A DNA stretch of 64,000 bases. It comes from SMBSF63 sp034003545 (GTDB lineage Bacteria; Chloroflexota; Anaerolineae; Anaerolineales; Anaerolineaceae). The position numbers and the translations under genes were made by a program. Under the pieces are notes generated by a model. That model did not search any database. It was not told the origin of the DNA and worked only from the letters and a program-made list of their open reading frames with translations. Shown piece after piece: positions 32,050 through 42,240 of the stretch. The number at the start of each line of letters is the position of its first letter. The stretch's first letter is position 1. Where the stretch lies: positions 22,828 to 86,827 of the forward strand of contig CAYURM010000011.1 of NCBI GenBank assembly GCA_964447155.1. The letters run 5' to 3'.

Positions 32050-33138
32050 ATGCGCAATAAGATTGTTCTGGTTTTATTGGGAGCCTTGCTGGTGCAGTGT
32101 TGCTGCCTTTCCGGTATGGCATCTGATTTGGAAGCGCTGTCCGGGGAAATCGTGCAGCAGTTGACGATAGAACCTTTGGCGTCAGAAATGCAGCCGACCC
32201 TCGCACTGGCAACCCCTGCGTCGGTTGAGCAACCTGCACCATCCGAGCCGCCGCTGAATTTGAGCAGTGACCCTGTGACGGGGCGGACAACCTATACCGT
32301 GCAGCAGACCTTGCTGCTTGCCAATGACGGCAGCGGGACAGCGGATGAGATCAAGCTGTATATGACCTTGCTGCGCGATTGGCCGTCGTATCAGCAGGTC
32401 ACTCTGGTGCAGGCTTCCCCATCTGATTATGCAGTTGTCACGGATGAAAACAAGAACGAGTTTGCATTGTTCTGGTTTTATGACATGCAGCCGGGGGACT
32501 CGGTGCCGGTGACGATTGAGTATGAAGTGACGGTTAATGCCCTGGATTATAACCTTTCCACTTGCAGCGGCGAGACGCTCCAGTCTTTTACCAATGCAGA
32601 GCAGTACCTGGAAGTGGATAACAGCGAGATTTCGACAACAGCGGATATTCTTACAAGGGATGCCGCAACCGATTGTGCGGCAGTCCACAATATCTATACC
32701 TACGTGATTGATTCAATGGAGTATGCCGGGTATATGCCCGGTGACATGGGCGCATTATCCGCCCACCAAACTGGCAGCGGTGACTGCACCGAGTATGCTG
32801 ATCTGATGATCGCGCTGACCCGTGCCGCGGGCATTCCCGCCCGTTTTGTGGAAGGTGTCGCCTATAGCTGGGACGGGTATTATGATGAAAGCCAGACCAA
32901 ACACGACTGGCTGGAAGTGTATCTGCCCGGCTCCGGCTGGGTGCCGATGGATCCCACCTGGGGGGAGAATGATGCGGACACCTATTTTGCGGGGGTTAGT
33001 GCGGATCATATCATTGTGACAAAAGGGCGCAACCTGTCAACACTGAACGGGCATCATTATTGGGCTTTCTGGTGGTGGGGGGATGATGATGTTGATGTGA
33101 ATGCCTACGATGAAGCCTGGAAGATCTGGAAGAAGTGA
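32050..33138 (+). CDS. Exported transglutaminase-like cysteine peptidase-fold protein
   Basis: The 362-residue protein has a signal peptide (MRNKIVLVLLGALLVQCCCLSG, cleaved or lipidated near Cys18) and a transglutaminase-core domain with an intact Cys-His-Asp triad: Cys246 in SGDCTEYA, His285 in HDWLEVYLP, Asp301 in PMDPTWG. Between lies a beta-rich domain with TRTTYTVQQTLLLAN-type strands, as in exported transglutaminase-like proteins that cleave peptides or modify cell-surface proteins. ATG 32050 follows TTTAGGAGGAGAG; the longer frame from 32023 lacks a ribosome site. The family members are mostly proteases or peptide-binding; the target is unknown. Confidence 0.85.
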   Translation: MRNKIVLVLLGALLVQCCCLSGMASDLEALSGEIVQQLTIEPLASEMQPTLALATPASVEQPAPSEPPLNLSSDPVTGRTTYTVQQTLLLANDGSGTADEIKLYMTLLRDWPSYQQVTLVQASPSDYAVVTDENKNEFALFWFYDMQPGDSVPVTIEYEVTVNALDYNLSTCSGETLQSFTNAEQYLEVDNSEISTTADILTRDAATDCAAVHNIYTYVIDSMEYAGYMPGDMGALSAHQTGSGDCTEYADLMIALTRAAGIPARFVEGVAYSWDGYYDESQTKHDWLEVYLPGSGWVPMDPTWGENDADTYFAGVSADHIIVTKGRNLSTLNGHHYWAFWWWGDDDVDVNAYDEAWKIWKK

Positions 33139-33162
33139 GGGAAGGATATGAATGTGAGCCCT

Positions 33163-33251
33163 CCTCCCGCAGGTTGGGAGTTTGCAACTTACCCATGCTT
33201 GCATACATTTTTGCGCTATTGTCGACGCACAACTGACTTCCCTGCGGGAGG
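33163..33251. repeat. Palindrome-bounded element, copy C (89 bases)
   Basis: CCTCCCGCAGG at 33163-33173 and CCTGCGGGAGG at 33241-33251 bound 89 bases. The interior differs from copies A and B, so the ends are the conserved part. Confidence 0.75.
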
Positions 33252-33267
33252 AGGAAAATTGTGTGTT

Positions 33268-33301
33268 AAAAAAACAGGGACAGGATTTTAACCTGTCCCT
33301 G
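33268..33301 (-). terminator. Intrinsic terminator of the ferritin gene
   Basis: On the minus strand, CAGGGACAGG (33301-33292) pairs with its complement at 33284-33275 and is followed by a run of seven T (33274-33268 reading minus). It lies 36 bases after the ferritin stop. Confidence 0.92.
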
Positions 33302-33336
33302 AAGTGTTGATGGGATATTTTTCCCTGAAGGGGTGA

Positions 33337-33837
33337 TTATTCGCCTTCCGGCGCGCGAAGGGCGAGGACATGGTTGTCCAGCATGAACATATTCTTGTCG
33401 CCGGCCTTTTTGACCATGTTGAGCAGGGTGTCCATCATGGAGATTTCTTCCAACTGTTCGACCACGTAGTAGTCCAGGAAGCGCTGGCTGATGAAGTCTT
33501 TCTCTTCGTTGGCGATCTCGACCAGGTCGTAGATCTGCTGGGTAACTTCTTTTTCCCATTTGAGGGCTGCGCCAACGGCTTCTTCAGCGGAGCTGAAGCT
33601 AACTTTTGGGGCTGCCACGGCGGGCACGGCCACCTGCGCGCCGACTTCCAGTAAATAATGCAGGAATTTCATGGCGTGGGCGCGTTCTTCGTCAGACTGC
33701 AGGAAAAAGAATTGCGTCAGGTTGGGCAGGGTTTCAGCGTCAAAATAGGCAGCGATCTGCAAATATTGTAAGGAAGCTCCCAGTTCATTGCCGATTTGCG
33801 TATTAATTGCGTCTTGAAGTTTCTTGCTGATAATCAT
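33337..33837 (-). CDS. Non-haem ferritin
   Basis: The 166-residue protein has the four-helix ferritin ferroxidase ligands: Glu17 in GNELGASLQYL, the EERAHAMKF helix (Glu, His) and EEKDFISQRFLDYYVVEQLEEI with the later acidic pair. It stores iron in a 24-mer and limits Fenton chemistry. Length is typical for FtnA. The SD (AGGAGG on the minus strand) precedes ATG 33837. No promoter hexamers stood out upstream. Confidence 0.94.
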   Translation of the reverse strand: MIISKKLQDAINTQIGNELGASLQYLQIAAYFDAETLPNLTQFFFLQSDEERAHAMKFLHYLLEVGAQVAVPAVAAPKVSFSSAEEAVGAALKWEKEVTQQIYDLVEIANEEKDFISQRFLDYYVVEQLEEISMMDTLLNMVKKAGDKNMFMLDNHVLALRAPEGE

Positions 33838-33994
33838 TGTTTATCCTCCTGAGATGATCAAAGTGATTTGTTTTCCAATAATTTGATTATAGCATTAAGT
33901 CGTCAGAATCACATTAGAATTTATTGGATAAATGTTATATAATTAGTGTAAATATTGGTGTGCATAATTTGTAAAGTATTCGAAGGAGATGGAG

Positions 33995-34273
33995 ATGGCA
34001 GAATCAAAAGATGCATTGGTGATGATATTAACGGAGACGGAGAAGGCCCATCAGCTGGCCTTTGCCGGCACGGGCGGTGAAGACCCTGAATGGCCGATGT
34101 GGTATGCAGATTTCATGATCGAGAATTTGAATGAGCTGCTGCATGCGCGGCTTACGCACAGCGAGTTGATTTGTGTGCTGTTGAATTTGAGCAGGCTTCA
34201 TCCCGCAGAAGCGCCGGATGTACCCTGGCAGGCTTATTATGCCGACTATATGATTGAGCGGTATCATGTTTAA
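33995..34273 (+). CDS. Small conserved hypothetical protein
   Basis: The 92-residue protein carries an internal repeat-like pattern: GEDPEWPMWYADFMIENLN (about 24-43) resembles VPWQAYYADYMIERYH near the end (about 76-91). I recognise no family beyond this. AAGGAG at 33983-33988 is six bases before ATG 33995; the nearer ATG 33989 overlaps the SD. A possible TATAAT lies at 33938. Function unknown. Confidence 0.65.
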   Translation: MAESKDALVMILTETEKAHQLAFAGTGGEDPEWPMWYADFMIENLNELLHARLTHSELICVLLNLSRLHPAEAPDVPWQAYYADYMIERYHV

Positions 34274-34360
34274 GTAGAAGTACGAATGTTTTCCTGAAAC
34301 GGAAGGAAAGCAATCGGTGATACTTTATTACAAAATGATTGATCGATAAGGAGAAGCGTG

Positions 34361-34795
34361 ATGCAAGGGTTAGCTGGAGTAGATATGGTGCAAGCAGATT
34401 TGGGCGGGTCCACCTGGTGGGTATGGGTTTTGGTCATTTTGCTGTTGGTGGCATTGGTGGTATGGTTTATGAGCTTAAATCGTAATGATGTGGTTGAGGT
34501 TAAGTCTGCTCCGGCAGCCAGAGTTGTGGCTGTGGAGATGACGGCAGATGATTTGACAAAGATTGAAGGGATTGGCCCGAAAATTGCCGCATTGATGAAA
34601 GCATCCGGTGTGGCGACCTTTGCGGTGATGGCAGAGACCAGCGTGGAGCGCTTGCAGGAGATTCTGCAGGGCGCCGATTTCCGTGTTCTGGCAGACCCAA
34701 CAACCTGGCCGGATCAGGCCAGGCTGGCTGCCAAAGGCGACTGGGAGGCCTTGCAGAAATTGCAGGATGAGCTGGACGGCGGCCGTACCGCGTAA
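34361..34795 (+). CDS. Membrane-anchored helix-hairpin-helix protein
   Basis: The 144-residue protein has one N-terminal membrane helix (about 18-40) and then, from about residue 65, a DLTKIEGIGPKIAALMKASGV helix-hairpin-helix followed by a second hairpin with LQGADFRVLADPTTWPDQARL. This is the pattern seen in DUF4332/TfoX-C-like and ribosomal L21-like HHH proteins. A DNA- or RNA-binding role is inferred, the target unknown. GGAG precedes the ATG at 34361. Confidence 0.78.
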   Translation: MQGLAGVDMVQADLGGSTWWVWVLVILLLVALVVWFMSLNRNDVVEVKSAPAARVVAVEMTADDLTKIEGIGPKIAALMKASGVATFAVMAETSVERLQEILQGADFRVLADPTTWPDQARLAAKGDWEALQKLQDELDGGRTA

Positions 34796-34827
34796 GAAGC
34801 TACATAAGGCGAACCACCTGACAATTC

Positions 34828-34916
34828 CCTCCCGCAGGGCTGCGTTAGGGACAGATGTATAGAAGCCAGGGGCTTGAAGGTGGGGGCCTGGTGGTTGCTT
34901 CGAAACCTGCGGGAGG
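34828..34916. repeat. Palindrome-bounded element, copy B (89 bases)
   Basis: CCTCCCGCAGG at 34828-34838 and CCTGCGGGAGG at 34906-34916 bound 89 bases, the same size as copy C. The right-hand GCTTCGAAA before the arm is close to that of copy A. Confidence 0.75.
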
Positions 34917-34923
34917 GAAATTC

Positions 34924-35661
34924 CTACTTCTGTCTGGCGTTGAAGGCCGTGTAGAGGGCCACAGACCCGGCGACGGCGGCGTTCAGGGATTCGATCTGGC
35001 CGCGCATGGGCAGGCTGATCAGGACGTCGCAGGATTTGCGGGTCAGGGCACGCAGGCCGCTGCCTTCACTGCCGACGACCAATGCCAGCGGGCCGTCCAG
35101 ACGCATCTGGAAAATGGGCTGCGCTTCCGGGCCGCCTTCGAGTCCCATCACCCAGCCGCCGGCGTCCTTGATGGCAGAGATGGCCTGGGCGAGGTTCCCC
35201 TGGGCGACGAGCAGATGCTCACTGGCGCCGGAGGAAGCATGCACGACTGCCGGGGTAACACCGGCGGCGCGGTTGGCGGGCATGAATACGCCGTGGATGC
35301 CGACGGCTTCGGCGGTGCGCAGCAGGGTGCCCAGGTTTTGGGGGTCTTGCAGCACATCCAGCAGGAGTATGAAGAGCGGTTCGCCGCGCTTCCGGGGCTG
35401 CTGGAGAATTTCGTGCAGGTCGCTGTAGGGATACAGGTTGGTTTGCAGGGCAATGCCTTGCGGGTTCTCGCCCATTGCGTCAATTTGCTGACGCGGTACG
35501 TATTCTACCTGGATGTTGATTTTGGCGGCCATCTGGATGATCTGGTGAATGCGGCCTTTTTGTTCTACGCCTTTGGCGACCAGCAGGCGGAAGACATGCC
35601 TGCGGCGGGCTGCCAAGACTTCATAGACCGGGTTGCGCCCGGTGATCCATTCTTTTGCCAT
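34924..35661 (-). CDS. rlmB: 23S rRNA (guanosine-2'-O)-methyltransferase RlmB (SpoU/TrmH family)
   Basis: The 245-residue product has an L30e-like N-terminal RNA-binding domain (GRNPVYEVLAARR) and a SPOUT methyltransferase with the knot motifs DVLQDPQNLGTLLRTAEA, VVGSEGSGL and ISLPMRGQIESLNAAVAGSVALY. It methylates G2251 of 23S rRNA (E. coli numbering). I chose ATG 35661 (MAKEWITG) over a longer frame that includes the GTAGGGGCG palindrome. It is third in the order yacL-like, cysS, rlmB, a set also neighbours in Firmicutes. Confidence 0.93.
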   Translation of the reverse strand: MAKEWITGRNPVYEVLAARRRHVFRLLVAKGVEQKGRIHQIIQMAAKINIQVEYVPRQQIDAMGENPQGIALQTNLYPYSDLHEILQQPRKRGEPLFILLLDVLQDPQNLGTLLRTAEAVGIHGVFMPANRAAGVTPAVVHASSGASEHLLVAQGNLAQAISAIKDAGGWVMGLEGGPEAQPIFQMRLDGPLALVVGSEGSGLRALTRKSCDVLISLPMRGQIESLNAAVAGSVALYTAFNARQK

Positions 35662-35683
35662 GGGGATTCCTTTTGGGTTTTTC

Positions 35684-35711
35684 GTAGGGGCGTTTTGCAA
35701 AACGCCCCTAC
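35684..35711. repeat. GTAGGGGCGTTTTG palindrome
   Basis: A perfect 14-base inverted repeat (35684-35697 with 35698-35711) directly upstream of rlmB. A shorter variant is at 23951-23969. It may affect translation or transcription of rlmB, but the same word in other sites suggests a repeat family. Confidence 0.7.
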
Positions 35712-35877
35712 TGGATAATCAGTTTTATTTTTGATTGTCGAAAAAATTTTACCGGGGAGTGAGGATTTGAACCTTAATCCCTGCTTCTTCGGTGATTGTT
35801 GCAATTCAGGTTCCAGGAAAATACCGACGGAAGTCATTCCTGCCAAGCTTCTGTAATCAGGTTACACGATTGTTCGC

Positions 35878-37275
<1,398 letters not shown>

Positions 37276-37316
37276 TTCTTCCTTCCAGACAACTCCATAT
37301 GCTGGAGCATGTGAGG

Positions 37317-38426
37317 TCAATGTGATTGATGATCGTCCGGCCGGGCAAAGATCATGCGGCCAGCGGCGGTTTGCAGGACTTTGGTAACGAGGACTTCAAT
37401 TTCCTGGTTCATAAAATCGCGGCCATTTTCAACGACGATCATGGTGCCGTCATCCATGTAGCCCACGCCCTGGCCGGATTCCTTGCCTTCCTGAATGACA
37501 CGCATATTGAGGATCTCGCCGGGCAGCAGCACCGATTTGACGGCGTTCGCCAGATCGTTGACGTTAAGGACTTTTACCCCTTGCAGCTCGGCGATGCGGT
37601 TCAGGTTGAAATCATTGGTCATCACTGGACACTTCAACTGACGCGCCAGAATAACCAGCTTGTCATCCACCTCCCGGACGCCATCCACATCAATGTCGCT
37701 CATGCGCACAGGGATGCCCGGTTCTTTTTGCAGTTGGGAAAGCACTTCCATCCCCCGGCGTCCGCGCTGGCGGCGCAGGCTGTCGGGAGAGTCGGCGATG
37801 TATTGCAGTTCAGTCAGCACAAATCGAGGGATGAGCAGCGACCCGGGCAGGAAACCTGTGCGGGCGATGTCGGCGATGCGGCCGTCAATGATCACGCTGG
37901 TATCCAGCAAAATGGTTCGTTCTCCGCTCCAGCCCTCGCCTTCTTCTCCCTCACCACCTTCATTTGGTTCTCCTGTGCTGCGGTTGGCAGAGAAGGTGTG
38001 TACCAGACCAAAAATATCTTTTTGGCGCATGATGAAGACGGATATGCCCAGGTAGACAAACACCAACACACCGACAAAGGGCAGAATGTCGCCAAATGGA
38101 CTGGGCAGCATGGAAAGGGGGAAGGCCATCAGGGCGGCAATCAACAGCCCGACCACCAGCCCGACCAAGGCAGCAACCAGAGTTTGTACGGAGATTTTGC
38201 TGAAAATGGTGCGCAGCGTGCGCATGGGACGGATGGTGATCAAGGGGGTGATGATCAATCCAAAAAGCGCCCCGACCAGGCCAATGGTGAAGGCGTATTG
38301 CTCGATGGTAAATGTGTCGGCGGTAGGACTGATGTTTGCCAGCCGCCCCAGGCTTGTTCCCCAGGAAACACCCAGAATGGTGAAGATGATCATGCCGATT
38401 AAACGGACAATAAGTTCTGCGCTCAT
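37317..38426 (-). CDS. YacL-like PIN-TRAM membrane protein
   Basis: The 369-residue protein has four N-terminal membrane helices, an acidic linker (GEGEEGEG), a PIN domain with acidic metal-site residues (ILLDTSVIIDGRIADIA, TELQYIADSP, DDKLVILARQ, TNDFNLN) and a C-terminal TRAM domain (GQGVGYMDDGTMIVVEN). YacL-type proteins are inferred membrane-associated RNases. Gene order with cysS and rlmB matches Firmicutes. GGAGG eight bases before ATG 38426 sets the start. An in-frame TTG at 38441 overlaps it. Confidence 0.92.
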   Translation of the reverse strand: MSAELIVRLIGMIIFTILGVSWGTSLGRLANISPTADTFTIEQYAFTIGLVGALFGLIITPLITIRPMRTLRTIFSKISVQTLVAALVGLVVGLLIAALMAFPLSMLPSPFGDILPFVGVLVFVYLGISVFIMRQKDIFGLVHTFSANRSTGEPNEGGEGEEGEGWSGERTILLDTSVIIDGRIADIARTGFLPGSLLIPRFVLTELQYIADSPDSLRRQRGRRGMEVLSQLQKEPGIPVRMSDIDVDGVREVDDKLVILARQLKCPVMTNDFNLNRIAELQGVKVLNVNDLANAVKSVLLPGEILNMRVIQEGKESGQGVGYMDDGTMIVVENGRDFMNQEIEVLVTKVLQTAAGRMIFARPDDHQSH

Positions 38427-38678
38427 AAATAATTCCTCCAAAATAAATGCGAAAACGAAAAAAAAGAGGTTGGAAATTTTTAACGTGCAAAATAAATAGT
38501 ATGTTTATTGATGATAGCATGCTTGCGCAGTGCAGTCAATTTATTATACCGGGTCAATATCTAAAATATATAAAAGGAAAAAAACATTCGGGTTATATTT
38601 CGCGCAATGCTGGAAGCAGTAAATTTTTATTGAACTTCAAACAAATTGCGTTAACATTGACTGTCGGACATGATCATT

Positions 38679-38735
38679 CCCGTAGTGAAACAGCATGCTT
38701 CAACAAAGCATTGGAGACTGTGTTTCACTACCGGG
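38679..38735. repeat. Long interrupted hairpin upstream of the HD-GYP gene
   Basis: CCCGTAGTGAAACA (38679-38692) and TGTTTCACTACCGGG (38721-38735) form a stem with one bulged G around a 28-base loop that contains a smaller ATGCTT/AAGCAT pair. It fills part of the 474-base non-coding interval 38427-38900. It does not match the c-di-GMP riboswitch consensus that I know. Confidence 0.5.
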
Positions 38736-38900
38736 TTTGTGCCCTCCGCAGTTGATTATTTCCACCAGTTCGTGAGTTCTCTGGTAGAATTTTAATAGGA
38801 ATAAATTTCCTTTTTCAATTTAAGCACGGGCAGGCAGTTTGCACTGGGTTGTTCAATCGAATGTGCGGTCATCACTGACTGGATTGGAATCATTACGCTG

Positions 38901-41900
38901 ATGCTGTTCTCAAACCAATCACCTCATCGCGGTACCGGAGAATTAAGAGCCAATACCGAACAATTGCGCGGCATTATCGGCGCATTGCCGGATGCAGCTT
39001 TTATTATCGATCAGCATGGGTTGGTGTGTTTTGTCAATCCGGCTGCGCTGGATCTTTTTAATCTTCCGGCTGACGCCCTGCTGAGCAAGCCTTTTGCTTT
39101 TTCTCTTTCTCCCAATAAGGTCAAACAAATTCAGATCACCCGTCCACGCATCAGGAATGTGATTGCCGAGATGCGTACTGTGGAAACACAATGGTCCGGG
39201 CAAAAGGCCCACCTTGTCTTGCTGCGTGATATTACTGCACAGGTGGACACGGAGCAGGCCCTGGGAGAAAGTGAGGAGCGCAGCCGTGTTTTGCTGAAAG
39301 CTTTCCCTGACACGCTTTATCTTTTGAATCGGGCTGGAGAATTCCTTGGTTATCAGGCCCAGGATTCGTCCCTGCTGTTTGCCCCACCCTCAAAATTCCT
39401 GGGTCGAAAATTGGCTGAGGTTTATTCTGAAGAGCACATGCAGCTGCTGATGCCTTTGTTTACAGCTGCTTTGCAGACCGGCCAGCCCCAGATGCTGGAA
39501 TACCAGCTTGAGGTAAATGGGGAACCCCGGTTTTTTGAAGAACGTCTTGTGCTGTATGACAAGGATAATATTCTTTCTCTGGTGCGGGACATCACCAAAC
39601 GCAAGCGGATTGAGGAGGCTTCTCATCGCTACAGTGCCATGCTGTGGGCGATCAGTCTCGCCGCTGGCGATTTTATGCGGGATGGCTATACCGATGCCAC
39701 CATTTACAGCATGCTGGAGCGGATGGGGCAGGCTGCCGAAGTCAGCCGCGTGTATATTTTTAAGAATGTGTATCAAAATGGCAAGCCTGAATCTTACCGG
39801 TTGCAGTATGAATGGGTTGCAGAGGGGATTAGCGCCCGTTTGGGGAACCCCATTTTAGAAGAATTTCCGATGATATCGGTATTATCCGCCAATTTGGCGG
39901 AAGGTAAGGTCTTTTTTGGAAATGTGAGTGAGATGGAAGAAGAGGCGCGTAAACAATTAGCACCTCAAGGTATTCAAGCGCTCCTGTCTGTCCCTATTTT
40001 TGAAGGGGAGAAGTGGTGGGGATTCATCGGTTTCAATGAGTGTCTGGCAGAGCGTGAGTTTGCAGAAATTGAAATCGGTGCGCTGCGCACGGCGGCCGGC
40101 ATTATCAGCGCAGCAATTCAGCACATGACGATTGACCGCGCCTTGCGCGAAAGTGAAACGCGCTACCGCGGCATTGTCGAGGATCAGACTGATTTTATTG
40201 TGCGCTGGTTTTTGGATGATATGGTGATCACTTTCGTGAATGAGGCGTTTTGCCGCTTTTTTGGCGGGACGCAGGAAGATTGGATTGGCAAGACGGTTCA
40301 GGACAATATTGTGACCGATGACGTGCCGGAAGCCCGTCAATATGGACTGCAACTTGGTGCCGAGGTGCCAACAGGGCTTCATGAGCACCGCAATATTGGT
40401 GCAAAAGGTGAGGTGCGCTGGTGTCAGTGGCGCGATCGGGTCATTCTTGATGAGGACGGCCAGGTGGTTGAAATCCAATCCGTTGGCCGGGATATTCATG
40501 AAGCCAAAATGCGCGCCCGTGAGCAGGAGGGGATGGCCGTGATTGCAGCTGCATTGCGCGGCATCCCTTCACGGCTGGAAACCTTGCGGGTAATTATCGC
40601 CACATTAATGGATCTGCTGGACGCAAGCGGCGTAGCAGTAGGCTTTTATGATGAGGACGACGATGATCTGCTCCATTTTGAGCTGGGACAAGGGGATCTG
40701 GATGTCCTCGTGGGGGAAACGATTAAGGAAGAAAATTTGTGGGCAGAATCGCGGATCCACAGCGGACAAATTTACCATGATAACGCCAATTTTGTTGGAT
40801 CAGGCCGTGCGGGTATCCTGGCGCCTTTGCTGGTGGAAGGGAAAGCGATCGGGGCAGTGTTGGTGGTCAACCACCGCAAGATCGCTGAAGATGAGGAACG
40901 TACCTTGAAAGCAGTGGCAGATATTGCTGCCAGTTCTATACATCGCGTGACACTGTATGAAGATACACAACGCAGGCTGGTTCGGGTGACGGCGCTGCGC
41001 ACGCTCAACCTGGCCGTCAGCGGGGATGTTGATCTAAACATTTCGCTGGAAGTGCTGCTGGATCAACTTGTTGAGCATTTTGGTGTGGATGCCGCAGATG
41101 TGTTGGTGTTAAATCCCAAAAATCGCGAGTTTGTCTATGCGGTCGGCCGAGGTTTTGAAACACAGTTCGCCAAGGATGGCGGTCTATGCGGTGAGAATGT
41201 ATTGTCCGGGCAGGCTGTGCAGGATCGGAAGAACGTGTTTGTCAAAAAATTATCTGAACACAAGCAGATTGATGAAGCCTGTTTGAAGTTGATCAATGAA
41301 GAAAAATTCATTTCTTATCTTGCCCTGCCCTTGATTGCAAAAGGGGAAGTGAAGGGTGTTTTGGAAATTTTTCATCGGACAGAATATGAGCTTGAAGATG
41401 AGTGGTTGAATTTCATGGAAGCGCTGGCTGCGGATGCGGCCATGGCGATTGACCATGCTGAGTTGATTGGCAGTTTGCAGCGGTCGAATGAAGAATTGAA
41501 AGCGGCTTATGATGCCACCATTTGGGGGTGGTCCAAAGCTTTGGAGCTGCGCGACAAGGAAACCCAGGGGCATTCGGAGCGGGTGGTGGATTTGACGGTT
41601 CGTCTGGCACAGCGTTTGGGCGTTTGGGAAGGCGATCTGCCTGCGCTGCGGCGCGGTGCCATTCTGCATGATATTGGCAAGATGGCCGTGCCGGATTCGA
41701 TTTTGCTGAAACCGCAGCCTTTGTCACCTGAAGAATGGGAGATCATGAGCAGGCATCCTGAATTTGCCCGCCAGATGCTGTCCTCGATTCCTTTTCTACA
41801 GAACTCGCTGGATATTCCCTATTGCCACCACGAACGCTGGAATGGTGGCGGTTATCCGCGCGGGTTGAAGGGAGAAGAGATTCCGTTGGCAGCGCGCATC

Positions 41901-42068
41901 TTCTCCGTAGTAGATGTGTGGGATGCGCTGACCTCACACCGGCCTTACCGGGATGGCTGGCCCCTTGAGGAAGCCTATGCATATATTCACACACACAGTG
42001 GCAATTTATTTGATCCGCATGTGGTGGATTTGTTCTTGAAGATGATGGATGATGAGGAAGCCGGCTAG
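38901..42068 (+). CDS. PAS/GAF multi-sensor HD-GYP phosphodiesterase
   Basis: The 1055-residue cytoplasmic protein has a PAS domain (about 15-115), a second PAS (125-235), GAF-like segment (240-415), PAS (420-540), GAF (545-695), GAF (700-865) and an HD-GYP domain (about 870-1050). The catalytic HDIGK is at His923-Asp924 and the GYP motif is intact (Gly984-Pro986, NGGGYPRG). HD-GYP enzymes degrade c-di-GMP to GMP, opposing the diguanylate cyclase at 4856. No response-regulator domain is present, so inputs are small ligands, light or redox sensed by PAS/GAF. SD before the ATG is weak. Confidence 0.9.
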   Translation: MLFSNQSPHRGTGELRANTEQLRGIIGALPDAAFIIDQHGLVCFVNPAALDLFNLPADALLSKPFAFSLSPNKVKQIQITRPRIRNVIAEMRTVETQWSGQKAHLVLLRDITAQVDTEQALGESEERSRVLLKAFPDTLYLLNRAGEFLGYQAQDSSLLFAPPSKFLGRKLAEVYSEEHMQLLMPLFTAALQTGQPQMLEYQLEVNGEPRFFEERLVLYDKDNILSLVRDITKRKRIEEASHRYSAMLWAISLAAGDFMRDGYTDATIYSMLERMGQAAEVSRVYIFKNVYQNGKPESYRLQYEWVAEGISARLGNPILEEFPMISVLSANLAEGKVFFGNVSEMEEEARKQLAPQGIQALLSVPIFEGEKWWGFIGFNECLAEREFAEIEIGALRTAAGIISAAIQHMTIDRALRESETRYRGIVEDQTDFIVRWFLDDMVITFVNEAFCRFFGGTQEDWIGKTVQDNIVTDDVPEARQYGLQLGAEVPTGLHEHRNIGAKGEVRWCQWRDRVILDEDGQVVEIQSVGRDIHEAKMRAREQEGMAVIAAALRGIPSRLETLRVIIATLMDLLDASGVAVGFYDEDDDDLLHFELGQGDLDVLVGETIKEENLWAESRIHSGQIYHDNANFVGSGRAGILAPLLVEGKAIGAVLVVNHRKIAEDEERTLKAVADIAASSIHRVTLYEDTQRRLVRVTALRTLNLAVSGDVDLNISLEVLLDQLVEHFGVDAADVLVLNPKNREFVYAVGRGFETQFAKDGGLCGENVLSGQAVQDRKNVFVKKLSEHKQIDEACLKLINEEKFISYLALPLIAKGEVKGVLEIFHRTEYELEDEWLNFMEALAADAAMAIDHAELIGSLQRSNEELKAAYDATIWGWSKALELRDKETQGHSERVVDLTVRLAQRLGVWEGDLPALRRGAILHDIGKMAVPDSILLKPQPLSPEEWEIMSRHPEFARQMLSSIPFLQNSLDIPYCHHERWNGGGYPRGLKGEEIPLAARIFSVVDVWDALTSHRPYRDGWPLEEAYAYIHTHSGNLFDPHVVDLFLKMMDDEEAG

Positions 42069-42216
42069 GGTGTTTTTCGCCGCCAGGTTGAAGCCTCGCG
42101 CATGCTGGTTTGTTGGGGGATGGGGGAGTCCATTGCAGTACAAGCTTGGTTGATTGTCTTGATGAGACCGGCGGCAGGGGCGGTATGCAACTTTTTTATA
42201 AACCCTGCGTATTAAT

Positions 42217-42240
42217 AAGTAGACAACAGGAGGTCTACTT
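42217..42240 (+). promoter_or_regulatory. Hairpin presenting the PspC ribosome site in its loop
   Basis: AAGTAGAC (42217-42224) and GTCTACTT (42233-42240) form a perfect 8-base stem. The loop AACAGGAG plus the start of the right arm contains the Shine-Dalgarno, and the ATG follows immediately at 42241. Pairing would hide or display the site depending on stem stability. Confidence 0.55.

Noticed and set aside
35757..35782. A tRNA-like 3' end on the minus strand (GGTTCAAATCC followed by TCACTCCCCGG)
   Set aside because: The T-arm is only 4/5 paired and no matching 5' acceptor, D-arm or anticodon arm is present within 100 bases. It may be a chance match or an old fragment; it is not a gene.
37276..37316. 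T-box leader for cysS
   Set aside because: The gap between the YacL-like gene and cysS is only 41 bases and has no T-box sequence.
38427..38900. Cyclic-di-GMP riboswitch before the HD-GYP gene
   Set aside because: I looked for the GEMM core (AAACC...GGACGCAAAGCC-type pattern) and did not find it; only an interrupted hairpin is present.
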